NCBI GenBank assembly: GCA_021495925.1
Contig: JAKEKT010000008.1
Coordinates: 372,001 to 436,000 of the forward strand
Direction of reading: 5' to 3'
Length of the DNA stretch: 64,000 bases
Origin: Diplodia intermedia
Taxonomy: Eukaryota; Ascomycota; Dothideomycetes; Botryosphaeriales; Botryosphaeriaceae
Within the stretch, counting starts at the first letter, position 1, and every line of letters starts with the position of its first letter. The notes below the pieces were generated by a model. That model saw nothing but the letters and a program-made list of their open reading frames with translations, had not been told where the DNA came from and made no database searches. Positions 12,372-24,112 of the stretch are shown here, one piece after another. The position numbers and the translations under genes were made by a program.

Positions 12372-14489
12372 CTACTCGTCCCTCAATCTCTCAGCAACAA
12401 TCTCATCGCCTCTCGCCGTAGAACCATCCGCAAACGTAATCGTCCGCGGGCCCAGGACCAGCTCCTGACCTTCGGTGTGGCGGGGCGACAGCACAGCCGC
12501 GGGGCTGCTACCGGAGAAACTCGAGTCGTCATCAGCCGGTGCACCGCGCGGACGGGCCATCGGGTGCATCATCCCGGGCGCCGGCGATGGCGTCTGGGTC
12601 GGGCGATTTCCGGCAGCAATACCTTGTTCCAAGGTGCCGGCGGCGTCCCTGTCGCTGTCGGTCTCCTGTTGCTTTTGCGGCTGCTGCTGTTGGCAGCCGC
12701 TCTTCTTGCGGATGACGGAGCCGCCGATGCGGTAGAGCGGGCGGGGGAGGAGGTTCGTGCCCGTGCTGCCCGTAGCGGCGGAGTGTGGGGTGACGCTGCC
12801 GGGGTTGGAGATGTTGCTGTGGCGGTTGCGGAGGATGCCCGGAAGGGACTGCTCGGTGAAGGAACGGATATGGAATGGCGCCGGCTCGTCCGAGTTGCGG
12901 TCCGAGGAGACTGCATTGGAAAGAGTGCGGGGGATGAGGATGCCGAGTTTGCCCAAGGGGATGCTCAGGCCGTGGACGACCTTGTTTTATGTCAGTTTGA
13001 GGGATCAAGAGGACTGGGCGGGTGGTAGGGGGGGGTTGCTCACGATGCTACATATGACCAAGAACCATATGACAACATACATAACCTCCTGCAGATGTGC
13101 GGCGTCCTCGCGCTGAACCCCGTCGACAGTGATTTTTTCCAGGAACTCAATACTTATGTAGAGGTAGAAAACGGCACTGACACCTATCGGTCCAAAAAAC
13201 CCCACGAAGAGCGCTTGGCGCAGCTGCTCTATCTGGTGAATTTGTTTGTGCATGCTTATGATGACTGGTAGACGGCGTAAAAGGAGGACCAGGATTCCCA
13301 AGGGAATAAGACGGTAGATTGGAATCACGCTGTTGTGTGCAAAGGCGTACCAAGGGCACACAGCGCCAAACCAGATAAAGACTGATACGTTGAGAAGCAT
13401 ATCAATCGTCGGCTGGAGGGAATCGTCCATGGTCTCCAAACGAAACCAATCACTGTCGCAGCAGATCAGACTAGTCCTGCAGTGGGGGGTCGAGTACTTA
13501 CTCCCATGTGAAGGCGTTGCCGGCAACGAAGCACGCAAGGACATCGTCACTTCCAAGCATGCCATCGGTCCCAACAATGAAGAGCTATATATTACATCAA
13601 CATACCCCCCTTCGGGATCGTCATGCGAAAAGCACTTACAGCAAGGGTGATTGCGAAGACCAAGAAGCTTTCGCGATCAACATACCTCCTCTCCTCAGCC
13701 CAGTGGAGAAGCTCTTTAGCGATCCAACCAACAGCAGTACCGTAGGCAATGCTCATGAGAATGGTGTAGCCCCAAGTCTCACCAAACCACATGCCCATGG
13801 CCTTGGCAGCTCCACCCGACTCGCCAGCACCATGATCGCCGACATACTTGATCAGGTAGAGAGGCAAGAACAGGAAAGGATAGCCAAGCCCATCGTTCGC
13901 GCCAGACTCGGCGATGACGAGCTTGGCAAGTTCTTTGGGGATGTTCTTGTCCGCGAACTTGCCCTTCACAATCGAGTTGGATAAGATTGGGTCGGTGGGC
14001 GTGACGCAGGCACCGACAGCCAGAGCAGGCAGGAAGGTCAGGTTCGGGACCATGGCCCACACAAGCAAGCTCGTGACCATCCACATGCCCGTCATGCCGG
14101 GGCCCAGCAGCAGCGCGAGCGGCTTCCACTCCGTTCGCAAGTACCTGCTCGGGAGCTGTACGCCGGCGATGACCAGCTGCACTCCCAGCACCAGCCGGGT
14201 GAAGTAGAGGTTGATGGTGTTGAGCGTCTCCTCGGAGCCAAGGGCGTATTGCTGAGGCCTGATCCAATTGGCGGCGTTGGGGCCGAAGACGACGCCAGCA
14301 ACAGTGGAAATAACTGCCGTGACGTCATGTGAGCGCTTCATACCATACAATCGGCTGGCCATGGCACTCACGGGCTTCGGAAAGGTAGAATTTTTCCTTG
14401 CATAGGAAAGACACCAGCCCAAACATGGTGACGAACCCACCCAGTGTCGCACAGACGATGTTGAAGTTGGAGATGTCGAGAGTCGGCAT
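12372..14489 (-). CDS. NHA1: Nha1-type Na+(K+)/H+ antiporter
   Basis: Five exons: 14489-14372, 14313-13640, 13584-13502, 13452-13044 and 12980-12372; 630 residues. The N-terminal two thirds form the multi-helix CPA1/Nha1 transporter domain. Diagnostic motifs are VVFGP early, ACVTPTDPILSNSIVKG, and IAESGANDGLGYPFLFLPLY with the Asp pair expected for cation exchange. By family it sits in the plasma membrane and exports Na+/K+ for protons, giving salt tolerance and pH homeostasis. The cytosolic tail after the last helix (VVIWFLVICSI) is only about 200 residues, disordered, with a Gln-rich patch, far shorter than the several-hundred-residue tail of yeast Nha1. The ATG at 14489 is followed by a first-helix sequence (FNIVCATLGGFVTMFG), which supports it as the start. 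Confidence 0.92.
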
Positions 14490-14912
14490 GATGGCGGCTT
14501 CGGGGAAGGTTCAACGGCGAGAGGAGAAAGCAGAGATGGAGACGAATGACGCCTCCGGAAAGTAGGTGTTAGGGAGCTCTGGGCACGTCGCAGCAGACAG
14601 GCAACGGCTGGGCGGCTTGCGCAGCGGTGGAAATGGAAACAGCGGGTGTTATTGAATCATTTGTGAGGTGAGCTTCAGTTGTTGCTAGTGCCGCGATGGA
14701 CGCCACTTTTACTCGGTCCTGGCGGGAAGCCACTCAAAGGGTGTCAAAGCAGTGCTGAGAGAGGTGATCTGTAAGGGAGTGTTGTTGGAGAGGGAAGGAG
14801 GATACAGTGGGCACAAGGCCGACCGATCACTGACGCTAACCAAGGATGCTGCGAGTCATGCGCCCCACCTGCTTTTTACGGAGCCCGGGACAACTTGTTG
14901 CGGTCTGCACTG
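14490..14912. other. Promoter region of the antiporter and 3' region of the Crt10-like gene
   Basis: About 420 bases with no gene seen. It contains the upstream region of the antiporter and the 3' UTR of the Crt10-like gene, both on the minus strand. Confidence 0.55.
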
Positions 14913-16950
14913 CTACACTACAAGCCCGCCAAATTCATGCACCGTAACCCTGCCTTCGCGAGCCTTGCCCAGCTCGTAGCTGAGCACAGAATTGTCCGCG
15001 TACATCATGAGCAGTCTCCATCGTCTCGAATAGTCTGCCTGCCGCCCAAGCATGCCTTGGACCGGCCCTGCAGCGATGCCCACCAATGGTGCCAGCGGCC
15101 GATTGCCCTCTTCTTCCTGGTCTTGAAAGGGCAGGATCCAGTCGATTCTGCACCCATACAATGGCTTGCGGCTCTTGGATCCCTCCTCGTCCGTTTGAGT
15201 CAAGGACATTATGGCAACCCGTCCCTTGGCAGAGCCCACCACCACGATGCCGAGTTCGACAATCTGAGCGTACAGGTTGATACGGTCATGCATGCATACC
15301 TGCTCCATGAAGGGGTTCTGTCTGATATGCTGGAAGAGCGGGTCGAAGAACCCGACCGGAGGACGCTCTGGTGACCTGGCACTCCGCGGTTGGATTAAGA
15401 ATATGTCCTTCACCGAGAGCCGCATTATCGGCGATGCCGGGATTTTGATCTGGGCGCAGGTGACACCGCCCGGGTTGCGTGGTAGCCTCCTACAGTAGCA
15501 CCATCAGTTCCAGGCTCCGATGGGCGTGTGCTCTGGTGCTACGTACCTCAGCTCAACGCCGCGAGCGAGTTCGACTTCTGTGAGAGGCTCCGCCACGCTC
15601 ACGTCGTCGTCGGATGATTCGTCCGAGTCCTCCTCAAGCCGTCCGATTGGGGAGCCATATATCGTGCTAGAATTCCGAACACGCTGTCGGTTGTTGCTGT
15701 TGTCGTAGCAATTTAAGGTCGAGGATATCCTTTCGACCTTGAGAGGAACGCCCTCTGAGCCTAAAGCCTCGCTCATACTTTCGGTTCGCTTGAAAGCTCT
15801 CCGGTCAAGCCACATGACACCCCAAGCTGATGTTTCCTGTCAGCGATTGGTGTTTAAAGAATAGCGACGCAGCATATACTTCAGCTCTCCCAATCCGCTA
15901 GCGCTTCAAAACACTTTCACAATGAACCCAAGATAGACAACAGTGTTTGGAGTGAAGGGGGCAAAGATAGGCGGCACTCACTTGCGTGCAGGTAGTACCG
16001 TATGCCATGCTCGAGATATTCGCAGGCGCATTGCTTTTGCCCAGAAGCTTCAGTCATGGCACAGAATCTATGGGAATGCATGTCTACGCCAGGGTACTCG
16101 TTCCTGTAGCATCTGGCAAGGTCCATTATCCTGCTGAAGCCGTTGATGTCGCTGGTGAGTATCCATCGGCCTTCGGGGTCGTCGCCTGTGTTGCAAAGTG
16201 CTACGCATGGGATGTTCTCTCCGCTGTCTGGGGTGACTATCCTGTACTGTTGAGACCTGTCTGGCAGCCACGAGCGCGTTTTGGGCAATGCGTCTTTCGT
16301 TAGGGCAAGTGCAAAGACGGTGACGGTATGGGAGTTGCAGCTGACGGCAATCATACGTGCTTCTTGATGGACAGCAAGGCCCCAAGCGCTGCTGCCGACA
16401 TCTTCGGAAAAGAAGGGGCGCACATCATCTCCGTTGATGGTTTCCACACAATCGGGCTCTTGACGCCGATCAATGGCTCGCTGAACCTGGTTGACATGGT
16501 AGCCTATGACGCGGCCATCGTGTAGTGCAAGAAGTAGGATCTCATCATTGCCTAGGAAATCTACTAGGAGGGAGTTAATGGTCCTGCCGGCGCCGAGAGG
16601 GGCATGTTCATTGACGTCGGGCGCAGCATCGGTGGGGGTAGGAGAAAGGACGAGGCTCGGTTGAGCCGACAGCTTCTGATCCGGAAAATTGGGCTCATAG
16701 ACCAGAACCTTGTAGCGGGAAGCCACGAAGTAGAGATTGTGGATGTGCGAGAGAGCAGTCTTTGGCAACGTCAACCGCGGATACACGTGATTGGAGAAGC
16801 TAGACTGACCAGGTTGCAGCGCCAGGACTCGAGCCGAGGGGGAGGATTCGTAGCGCGAGTCTTTCTTGGAAAGCGCTCGATGCCACTCTGGACGCCGAGA
16901 GGCGTTGCCGGAAATTCCTTGAAGACTTGGGGCTGGGCGGGACGGTCCAT
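14913..16950 (-). CDS. Crt10-family WD-repeat-like protein
   Basis: Four exons: 16950-16810, 16759-15982, 15826-15547 and 15489-14913; 591 residues. The first intron (50 nt) matters: without it the frame opens with no ATG; with it the protein starts MDRPAQPQVF and runs into NLTALSHIHNLYFVASRYKV. That segment, the HATW segment at the second/third exon joint, and ELGIVVVGSAKGRVAIMSLT near the C-terminus are the pattern I associate with the fungal Crt10 family. In yeast, Crt10 was found through its effect on ribonucleotide reductase gene transcription; the molecular activity is unclear. An acidic low-complexity stretch (EEDSDESSDDD) lies in the third exon. It is divergent from the thioredoxin-domain gene, with 541 bases between the two starts. 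Confidence 0.8.
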
Positions 16951-17491
16951 GCTGACGTAGCTGCGCCGAGGAGACAGGCAGCGTGCAGGGAGCCGAGATC
17001 TACTGAATTGCCTGGGCTAGAAGTGTGGGACGGGTAGTGGAGGCACCGGTCACGGTCATAGCTCGAAGCGCACGCGACGGGCGGGGTGCGAGGGTGATAC
17101 AGGAAGGGTAGTGGCGCAAGTTCCGGCGAGATGCAGCGGCGGGTGACGGAGGGACGTTATCGATAAGCAACGCACGACTCGCCAGAGCTCGCAATCCCTG
17201 CAGCCCAAGCGGGGCGCCGGCTGCGCACCTGCATGACCGGCCCTTGACGTCGCTCCCGCCGACTTTCTTACGCCTCGGGCATCCACGCTTCGCGCGCATT
17301 TCTCCCCACGAGCTCCGTCGCCACTCTGCATGCGCCGGTGGGACTCGCAGCTGTTTCGATCCCCCACCACTCTTCCCAGACTCCGATCACGCTCGCTAGG
17401 CTCTTCGCACCCATCAGGCATTCGTCCTCCCAAACCCGCTGCACCCTCTCTTTTTCCCCTGCCGCAGCGCTGTCGAGCCTCCACTCGCACG
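16951..17491. promoter_or_regulatory. Divergent promoter, Crt10-like gene and SPATA20-like gene
   Basis: This 541-base region separates two outward-pointing ATGs. It contains the palindrome TTATCGATAA at 17157-17166, 207 bases from the Crt10-like start. Confidence 0.7.
17158..17165. promoter_or_regulatory. TATCGATA palindrome (site 1)
   Basis: The octamer consists of two GATA cores in inverted orientation and sits inside the 10-bp palindrome TTATCGATAA. The same octamer recurs in three other divergent promoters of this window and once in an SSL1 intron. Confidence 0.6.
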
Positions 17492-19907
17492 ATGGATGCA
17501 AGGGATTTGGCCGAAGGCGGCCCGGGAACGGGCCAGCTCAAGCTGGTCAACAGGCTGAGCGAGAGCAGAAGTCCCTATGTACGTACTTTTTTTTTCTCCC
17601 CCTCCGGTGGCCCACACTTCCGCCTAGCCATGGCCGTTGACCCCATTCTAGGTGCGCGGCCACATGCACAATCCTGTAGCATGGCAGATGTGGGGCCCCG
17701 AAGCCCTCGAGTTGGCTAAGAAGACAAACAGGCTGCTGTTTGTGAGCATTGGATATGCTGCTTGCCACTGTACGTGCTGAGATGCAATCGCGAGCCCCTC
17801 CGAAGTCTGACGGATGTATAGGGTGCCACGTCATGGAGCGCGAGTCTTTCGAGAACCCGGAAATCGCAAACATCCTCAACAAAAACTTCGTCCCCATCAA
17901 AGTTGACCGCGAAGAGCGTCCCGATGTCGACCGCATATACATGAACTATGTGCAAGCCACTACTGGCTCTGGAGGCTGGCCGCTGAATGTCTTCATCACC
18001 CCGGACCTCGAGCCCATCTTCGGCGGCACATACTGGCCCGGACCTGGCTCTACTACGGTTCTAGGTGACCACCCTTCATTCCTGGAAATATTGGAGAGAA
18101 TCAAGGATGTCTGGCAGACCCAGCGCCAAAGATGCCTGGAATCTGCAAAGGAAGTCACGGCGCAGCTCCGTGAGTTTGCCCAGGAAGGCACTATCAGCAA
18201 AGGCGGCGAGGGCGTTGTTGGAGACAGCTTGGACCTGGAGTTGCTGGAGGAGGCATACTCGCACTTCGCCAACAAGTACGACAAGCAGCATGCTGGCTTC
18301 GGCAAGGCACCTAAGTTTCCAACTCCGGCCAACCTGTCGTTCCTCTTGCGCCTTGAACGATATCCCGAGGCCGTAGAACATGTCGTTGGCGACAAGGAAT
18401 GCTCGCAAGCGAAAGATATGGCCATCGAGACCCTCCGTAGAATGACCCGGGGAGGGATTCATGATCAGGTCGGTAATGGTTTCGCTCGGTACTCGGTGAC
18501 AAAGGACTGGAGTCTACCTCACTTTGAGAAGATGTAAGTCTTCCGCGTTCATTTCTCTCGGTCCTTTCTGATTACAGCAGGCTATACGACCAGGCCCAAC
18601 TTCTCACGGCCTACCTCGATGCATATCTCGTCACCAAGGACTCTGAACTGCTTGATGCCGCTCATGACATTGCAACGTATCTCACGAGTCCTCCCCTGCA
18701 GTCTACGGATGGTGGATTTTTCTCTTCCGAAGATGCGGATTCACTGTACCGTTCCAACGACAAAGAGAAACGTGAAGGAGCCTTCTACGTGTGGACCAGA
18801 AAGGAATTCAAGACGATCTTGGGAGAGAAGGATGCGGAGGTGTGCTGCAGGTACTATAACGTCCGCGAAAACGGCAACGTCAGTCCTGAGCACGACGCCC
18901 ACGACGAACTCATTAACCAGAACGTTTTGGCAGTCAGCTCCACACCGGATGCCCTTGCCAAGGAGTTTGGCTTGTCGAAAGATGAAGTCACCAGGATCCT
19001 CGAAAGTGGAAGGAGTAGACTTCTAGAGCACAGGAACAAGGAGCGACCTCGTCCAAGCTTGGACGACAAGATCGTGGTCTCTTGGAACGGCCTTGCTATT
19101 GGTGCTTTGGCACGGTTCAGTGCGTTCCTGGAAGCAACCGGCTCTGACAAGGCTACTCTCTATCGCCAGGCCGCAGAGAAGGCAGTGCACTTCATCAAGT
19201 CAACGCTATACAACTCTTCGGATGCCTCGCTCAAGCGCGTATACCGCCAGGGTCCTGGAGACGCGCCCGCCTTTGCGGATGACTACGCATTCCTCATTGC
19301 TGGGCTGATTGACCTATACGAAGCTACTTTCGACGATTCTTACCTCGAACTCGCCGACCAATTACAACAGACGCAAATAAAGCGCTTCTGGGACACGACG
19401 TCTGGAGGATTCTTTTCCACTGCAGAAGGGCAAAGCGATCTCATCCTGCGGCTAAAGTGTGGCATGGACGATGCCGAGCCGAGCACGAACGGTGTCTCCG
19501 CTACCAACCTCTACCGTCTCGGCGCTTTGCTCGAGGACACGGACTACGTGAAGCGCGCAAGAGAAACCTGTGAAGCGTTCGAGGCGGAAATCATGCAACA
19601 TCCTTTCCTGTTCCCGAGCATGCTTGGCAGCATCGTGGCTCTAAGGCTGGGCACGAAGAGCCTTGTCGCAACTGGCAAAGGCGAGAATGTCGAGAAGGCT
19701 ATAAACAAGGCAAGAAGCACGTTGGCTACCAATACGACTATTGCGCGGTTGGGTGAGGGGGTCAACAGCGAGTGGTTGCGCAAGAGGAACGAGCTGTTCA
19801 AGCATCTTGATGTGAAGGCGCCGCGTGTACAGGTGTGCGAGGGCGGTGTCTGCAAAGACGAGCTAGACATGGCAGATGTGGAGAAGGCGCTGCGCGAGGT
19901 CCAGTAA
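17492..19907 (+). CDS. SPATA20/YyaL-type thioredoxin-domain protein
   Basis: Four exons: 17492-17578, 17652-17769, 17822-18533 and 18581-19907; 747 residues. The N-terminal DUF255 thioredoxin-like domain has the redox pair in GYAACHWCHVMERESFE, with the CHWC motif split by the intron at 17770-17821. GGWPLNVFITPDLEPIFGGTY follows in the same domain. The rest resembles the (alpha/alpha)6 barrel of N-acylglucosamine-2-epimerase-like proteins (KDWSLPHFEKM, GGFFSSEDADS, SWNGLAIGALARF). This is a highly conserved family from bacteria to human SPATA20; its substrate is not established. The opening SESRSPYVRGHMHNPVAW is standard for the family, so ATG 17492 is likely right. Confidence 0.93.
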
Positions 19908-22824
19908 TGCGCTCATCGGCGGGGTCGGTCGTTGTGATGCTCTGCATCTAGCCATTACGCCATGTTGATGTTGAATTCCAATAGCGTTATAGATTTGCTC
20001 CATTCGGATCAAGCCAAGGCTCGATGCAGATTTTGTAGAAGTAAAGTATCCAAATTCCGATTCCAACACCTCTTTCCTGTCAATTGAGTGCGATTCTCCT
20101 CTTGGCCCACCTGTGGCGGTCTTCACCTTGCCTGTTGTGGGAGCGATCCTCGTCACGCAGCAGGCAGCAGCGAAACCAGGAATAAACTGCACATTAGCTT
20201 CTCTAAATCCGACCCGAAACGGACAAAATAATTGAACACATCTCTGAGTAACGCTGCCGCCTATGCCTCTGACCAATTTCTCTTGACTCACATCCTCCGC
20301 CCACGGCTATATAAAGCAGCTCACCTCGCCCAGCGCTTGTCTTTTCCCCTCCAGCTCTCTTTGCCGGAATGGCTTAGATCAAGTGTAGTATCTGTTCTTG
20401 TTCAGTTTGATCGCTGAATACTCTTACATCCATCAAACTCTATTTTTGGAAAGCGGGCGGGAAGACGCAGGATTCTTCGGCTGTGAGGGCCCCTCATACT
20501 GCTCGGAGCTTGGTCTTCCTGCCCACTGTGTCGCCGGTATCTTGCACTGCCTCCGGCTGACGCGACACCTTGATCCTTTTGTTCTTTCGGCCGAACTTGG
20601 TCGTTGGAGTTGTTTTTCTTTCGTTGATGGGCCCGCCTTGTGCGGGACGTCGAGGAAGGAGGCCGTGGTCGTGTGTTGCTTTCCCTGTTTTTTTTCACTA
20701 TTCTATCGCCTGAAGTGGAGTAGTGGGGATAAGGTGGCACGCTGGCTGTGCAGGACCGGGGTGAGGGGAAACATGGCGCAAATGGGAGGCGGTGGTGGGG
20801 TATGCTGGCCAGGATTCTGTAGGGCGGCCGCGCTGACGAGAGCGTTGCCACTCCACGGGCTGCTGTCTACTAATGCGGGAGTGGTGCAAAGCTGCATGTG
20901 ATACGGTAACAGAGTGCCCTGTCGGCGGATGGATCACTGGCTGTGACACGTTGTGAGTGAAGATGTTCTGCATGCACGTCTGTGTAAGTGGCGATGGCTT
21001 ATGTTGATAATTATTGACGTATCCAACCAGCTAACGTAAATGCTGAGAGCAAGGTGGGAAAGCGCGCTGGATAGTGAGGCTTCGGCCCGCATTGGCGAAC
21101 CCTGCCGCATGCCACGACATCTCGTGCAACGGCCATCTTGTACGCCAAGCTGTGTGATGACAGGCGGCCAGTCAAGATCAGCGCGGTTCGAAGATCATGG
21201 GGCTGCACGCATCCCAGGTGCACAACCTACAAGCGCGCGATCGCGTGCTGACGCTCAAAACTTAGCTCTGACGGACAATGAGATCATGGAAGGTACAATC
21301 GCGTAAGCTGCACTTTTTCTCTTGAATATTAAAAAGAAAAGGGAGACGCGAGGCCGCAATTGCATAGATGGACTCCAGCAAATGAGCTAGCCGCCGCATT
21401 GAAACGGGTTAAATGATAGAGGGCGAAATATGTGCCGACTTGGAAACTTGGAAATTACGTTGATGTCTGGGCCCGGGTGGCTACTCACTAGTCCATAAGC
21501 GTGCTATGGACAGAAACAGGAGCAGGAACATAAGGTTCATAGATAACCCGGAGCTTGTCGCTTGGTGGCCTTGCGGAAGCCGACGGGATTGAACGTTCTT
21601 GCGATCCATGGCTCCCGCGCGGAAGTTTCCCACGGAGCAAAACGTGGAGGAGGATCATCGCCGGAGCCACGGAGCTTGAAGATGAGACGGCAGTTCGCGC
21701 CAGGAGAAAGCGCCGCGCTGCGGTGGAGCCGTGCCCGCCATGTCCGACAAACCTGCCCCAGCTGCAAGGCACGGTTGGAATAAGAGTGGTACGCTTGAGA
21801 ACAGACGAAGATCCCCCGCATCGTCGCGGTCATAGCCATGGCTGACGGCGCGGTGATGTATGTTGCTGGCTGCCGCTGCGCCAGGCGCCGCCGACCGCCG
21901 GGTGAAGAAAGGCAACGCGCGGCGGTTGCATCCCGCGTTCGCGATGCCGGCCGCGGCTCTGCTCCCTGCATACATAGAGTTGTTTCGAAGCCTATCTAGC
22001 CGCTCGACCCGCAGCGGCGGCTGCAAGGGTGCTCCAATGGGGGCGGTTTCGAGGCTTAGGGCATCACGGCGGGAATGGCTGAGGGGGCGCGAACGGTGGG
22101 CAGTGGTGAGGGAGCTTGTGAGGCAGCGCACGCAAGCGCCGCAAGTAGTGTGGCCGGGGCCGCATAATATGGAACCCCGTGCGCGCGGCTACAAGGCTGC
22201 GCTTCACACGGCAGCGTGGGCACCGAGCTTCCCTTTCCGCTTCGAGCCCAGCACCGGCGCTGCCAGTTTCAGCTTCCCATCTCATAACCTGCACCGCGCC
22301 CACCCGACTCCAGCATTGCCGTCATTTCGCGATACGACCGCTGCCGACTGCTGCCATCCAGCGCAGCAAACACCACGCACTCGCCCACGCAGTCCTGCGC
22401 TCCTCTGCCCGCGCCCGCGCGCCGGACCAGCCCCCGCACCGCCGCATTCCTCGGTCGCGTTCGCGGCGCTTCACCGCTGCGTCGCGTTGACTCGTGCTTC
22501 GACGGTCCCTCGCGTTGGACGCCCGCTGCGCGCTAGAGCCCAGCCACCCCTGCACGCGCAGAGGCCTTGGTCCAGCAGCAGGATCCCGTGGCCGCCAGGC
22601 TGTTTACCAGCATACGCTGCTGCTGTTGCACCGCCCAAGACGCTCCGCTTTCCTCTTCCCCGGCCCTTTTGGAGGAACGCCTCACCATCGCCATCTCGTC
22701 GCTCGCTCTGGCCGAGTCGCAAGCAATTCCTCTGTCGCTTGTCGACCGCTCTCCTCGACCCGCCATCCGGCGCCCTCCACGCGACTAGCGCCGGCCGACC
22801 AGTCAGATCCTCTCATTGGCAAGA
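19908..22824. other. 2.9-kb region with no convincing gene, upstream of CHS7
   Basis: A TATA-like box (CTATATAAAG, 20307-20316) followed by a pyrimidine-rich stretch (20330-20365) looks like a transcription start, but no conserved protein follows. The part from 21500 to 22820 is strongly GC-rich and open in several frames at once. The longest frame (360 codons from about 21860) runs into the first CHS7 exon and has shuffled, Arg/Pro/Ala-rich composition, so I do not call it coding. It may hold a long CHS7 leader or a noncoding transcript. Confidence 0.5.
20307..20316 (+). promoter_or_regulatory. TATA-like box, orphan promoter candidate
   Basis: CTATATAAAG is followed 15-50 bases later by a C/T-rich tract, the usual layout of a strong fungal promoter. 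No recognisable coding sequence follows within 2 kb. Confidence 0.35.
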
Positions 22825-24112
22825 ATGTCCCAGTACGGGAGCTTTAAGGATTTCTGCCGCGATGCTGGCAACAGAGCGGCCACAATCCCAGGTGAGTCCC
22901 GCTCTTCGCTGTCGCATGCTTTGGGGGAGTCGCATTGGCTGACCTGACCTGCTTGTCCGCAGTCTGCAATGTAAGATCGATCCACCTCGGCCCCCGACGC
23001 GACCGCCGTCGCTGCGTCGCAACCACGCCGCGCTCTCGCTAACCGCCCGCAACACAGCTCTTTGACCTGTCGCCCGCGAAAACGGGTTCCAGTGCTGCAG
23101 GCTTCGGCGATGGCTGTGATTTGAGAGGCATTTCGCTGAGCAACGACCGACATCTCGCGAATTTGGGTCAGTGCTGCATCATGGGCATCTCGGCGAGACG
23201 GAATCTAACTCCAACCCGACAGGCTCTATCCTGCTCTGCGGCATCGCGGTCGTGTTATCCGCATTTTTCATATGGCGCTCGGAACGAAAGAAGGCTGCCG
23301 TCGGACGGAGGTGCGTACAGTGCCGGCATTTTTTCGATGGGTCGGCCGCATACTAACTTGCCGTAGGGAGATGCAACTCTTCCTCCTTGGTTACATCATC
23401 ATCTCCATCTGTGAAATCTTCACCGTCGGAGGCTTCCCGCTTGACGGCGCCGTCCGCAGGGTAAGGCGCAAAGCTTCACATTTCGGGTCACAGTGTGTTA
23501 ATCGTTACGCGTAGGGTTTCAGCGCGGTCCACATTGCGGCCGTAGTCGCTACAGCTTGGATTCTGCTCCTCAACGCCGCGGTTGGTTTCCAGCTGCTCGA
23601 CGACGGTACGCCACTTTCGCTGGGCCTCATCGCGACATCGTCCATCATCCTCTTCGTTGGCACTGGGTACATTGCTCTCGACACGACCTTCCAATGGACC
23701 GGCTACTGGGATGATACGCTGTCCACTGCGAAGTCGTATTCGTTGTACACGCTCTACCAACTCGTCCCGCTGGTGTTCATCGTAATCTTCTTCGTCATGG
23801 AGGCCTATCTGGTTGTGCGCGTCCTTGGCGAGAAGAAGCCTATGTGTAAGTTTTGGCAGATTATGAGTTGATTTATGCTTGTGCTGACTGTGAGTAGTGT
23901 ACCTGGCGGGTGCGGCACTTCTGTTCGCCATCGGGCAGATTTTCCAATACGTCATCAGCGTGCACCTCTGCAATGCCTCGAACGGCAAGATCAACGGCGG
24001 CCTTTTCGAGACATTTTTTACACTCTGCGCCATCGCAATGGTCTGGGTCTTCTGGTCCAGCATCACGGAAGATGACTGGCCGATGCCCGTTACCGGCGGC
24101 GCCTATACATAA
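22825..24112 (+). CDS. CHS7: Chitin synthase export chaperone
   Basis: Seven exons: 22825-22891, 22963-22970, 23058-23166, 23223-23310, 23367-23460, 23515-23845 and 23898-24112; 303 residues. The second exon is only 8 nt and is needed to build the conserved IPVCNLF segment. The protein has a short lumenal N-terminus with Cys residues, then about seven hydrophobic helices (for example SILLCGIAVVLSAFFIW, MQLFLLGYIIISICEIF and YQLVPLVFIVIFFVMEAYLV). Conserved features include the early cysteine pair, FQLLDDGTPLSL and SVHLCNASNGKINGG. In yeast, Chs7 resides in the ER and is required for exit of chitin synthase III to the cell surface. Its distance from the upstream neighbour (2.9 kb) suggests a large control region. 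Confidence 0.9.

Noticed and set aside
20398..20901. 167-codon open frame after the TATA-like box
   Set aside because: It lacks an ATG near the start, is rich in Cys/Trp/Gly without pattern and has no recognisable domain.
21860..22942. 360-codon open frame on the plus strand upstream of and into CHS7
   Set aside because: The frame is Arg/Pro/Ala-rich, several other frames are open in the same GC-rich stretch, and it overlaps the first CHS7 exons in another frame. No domain is recognisable.
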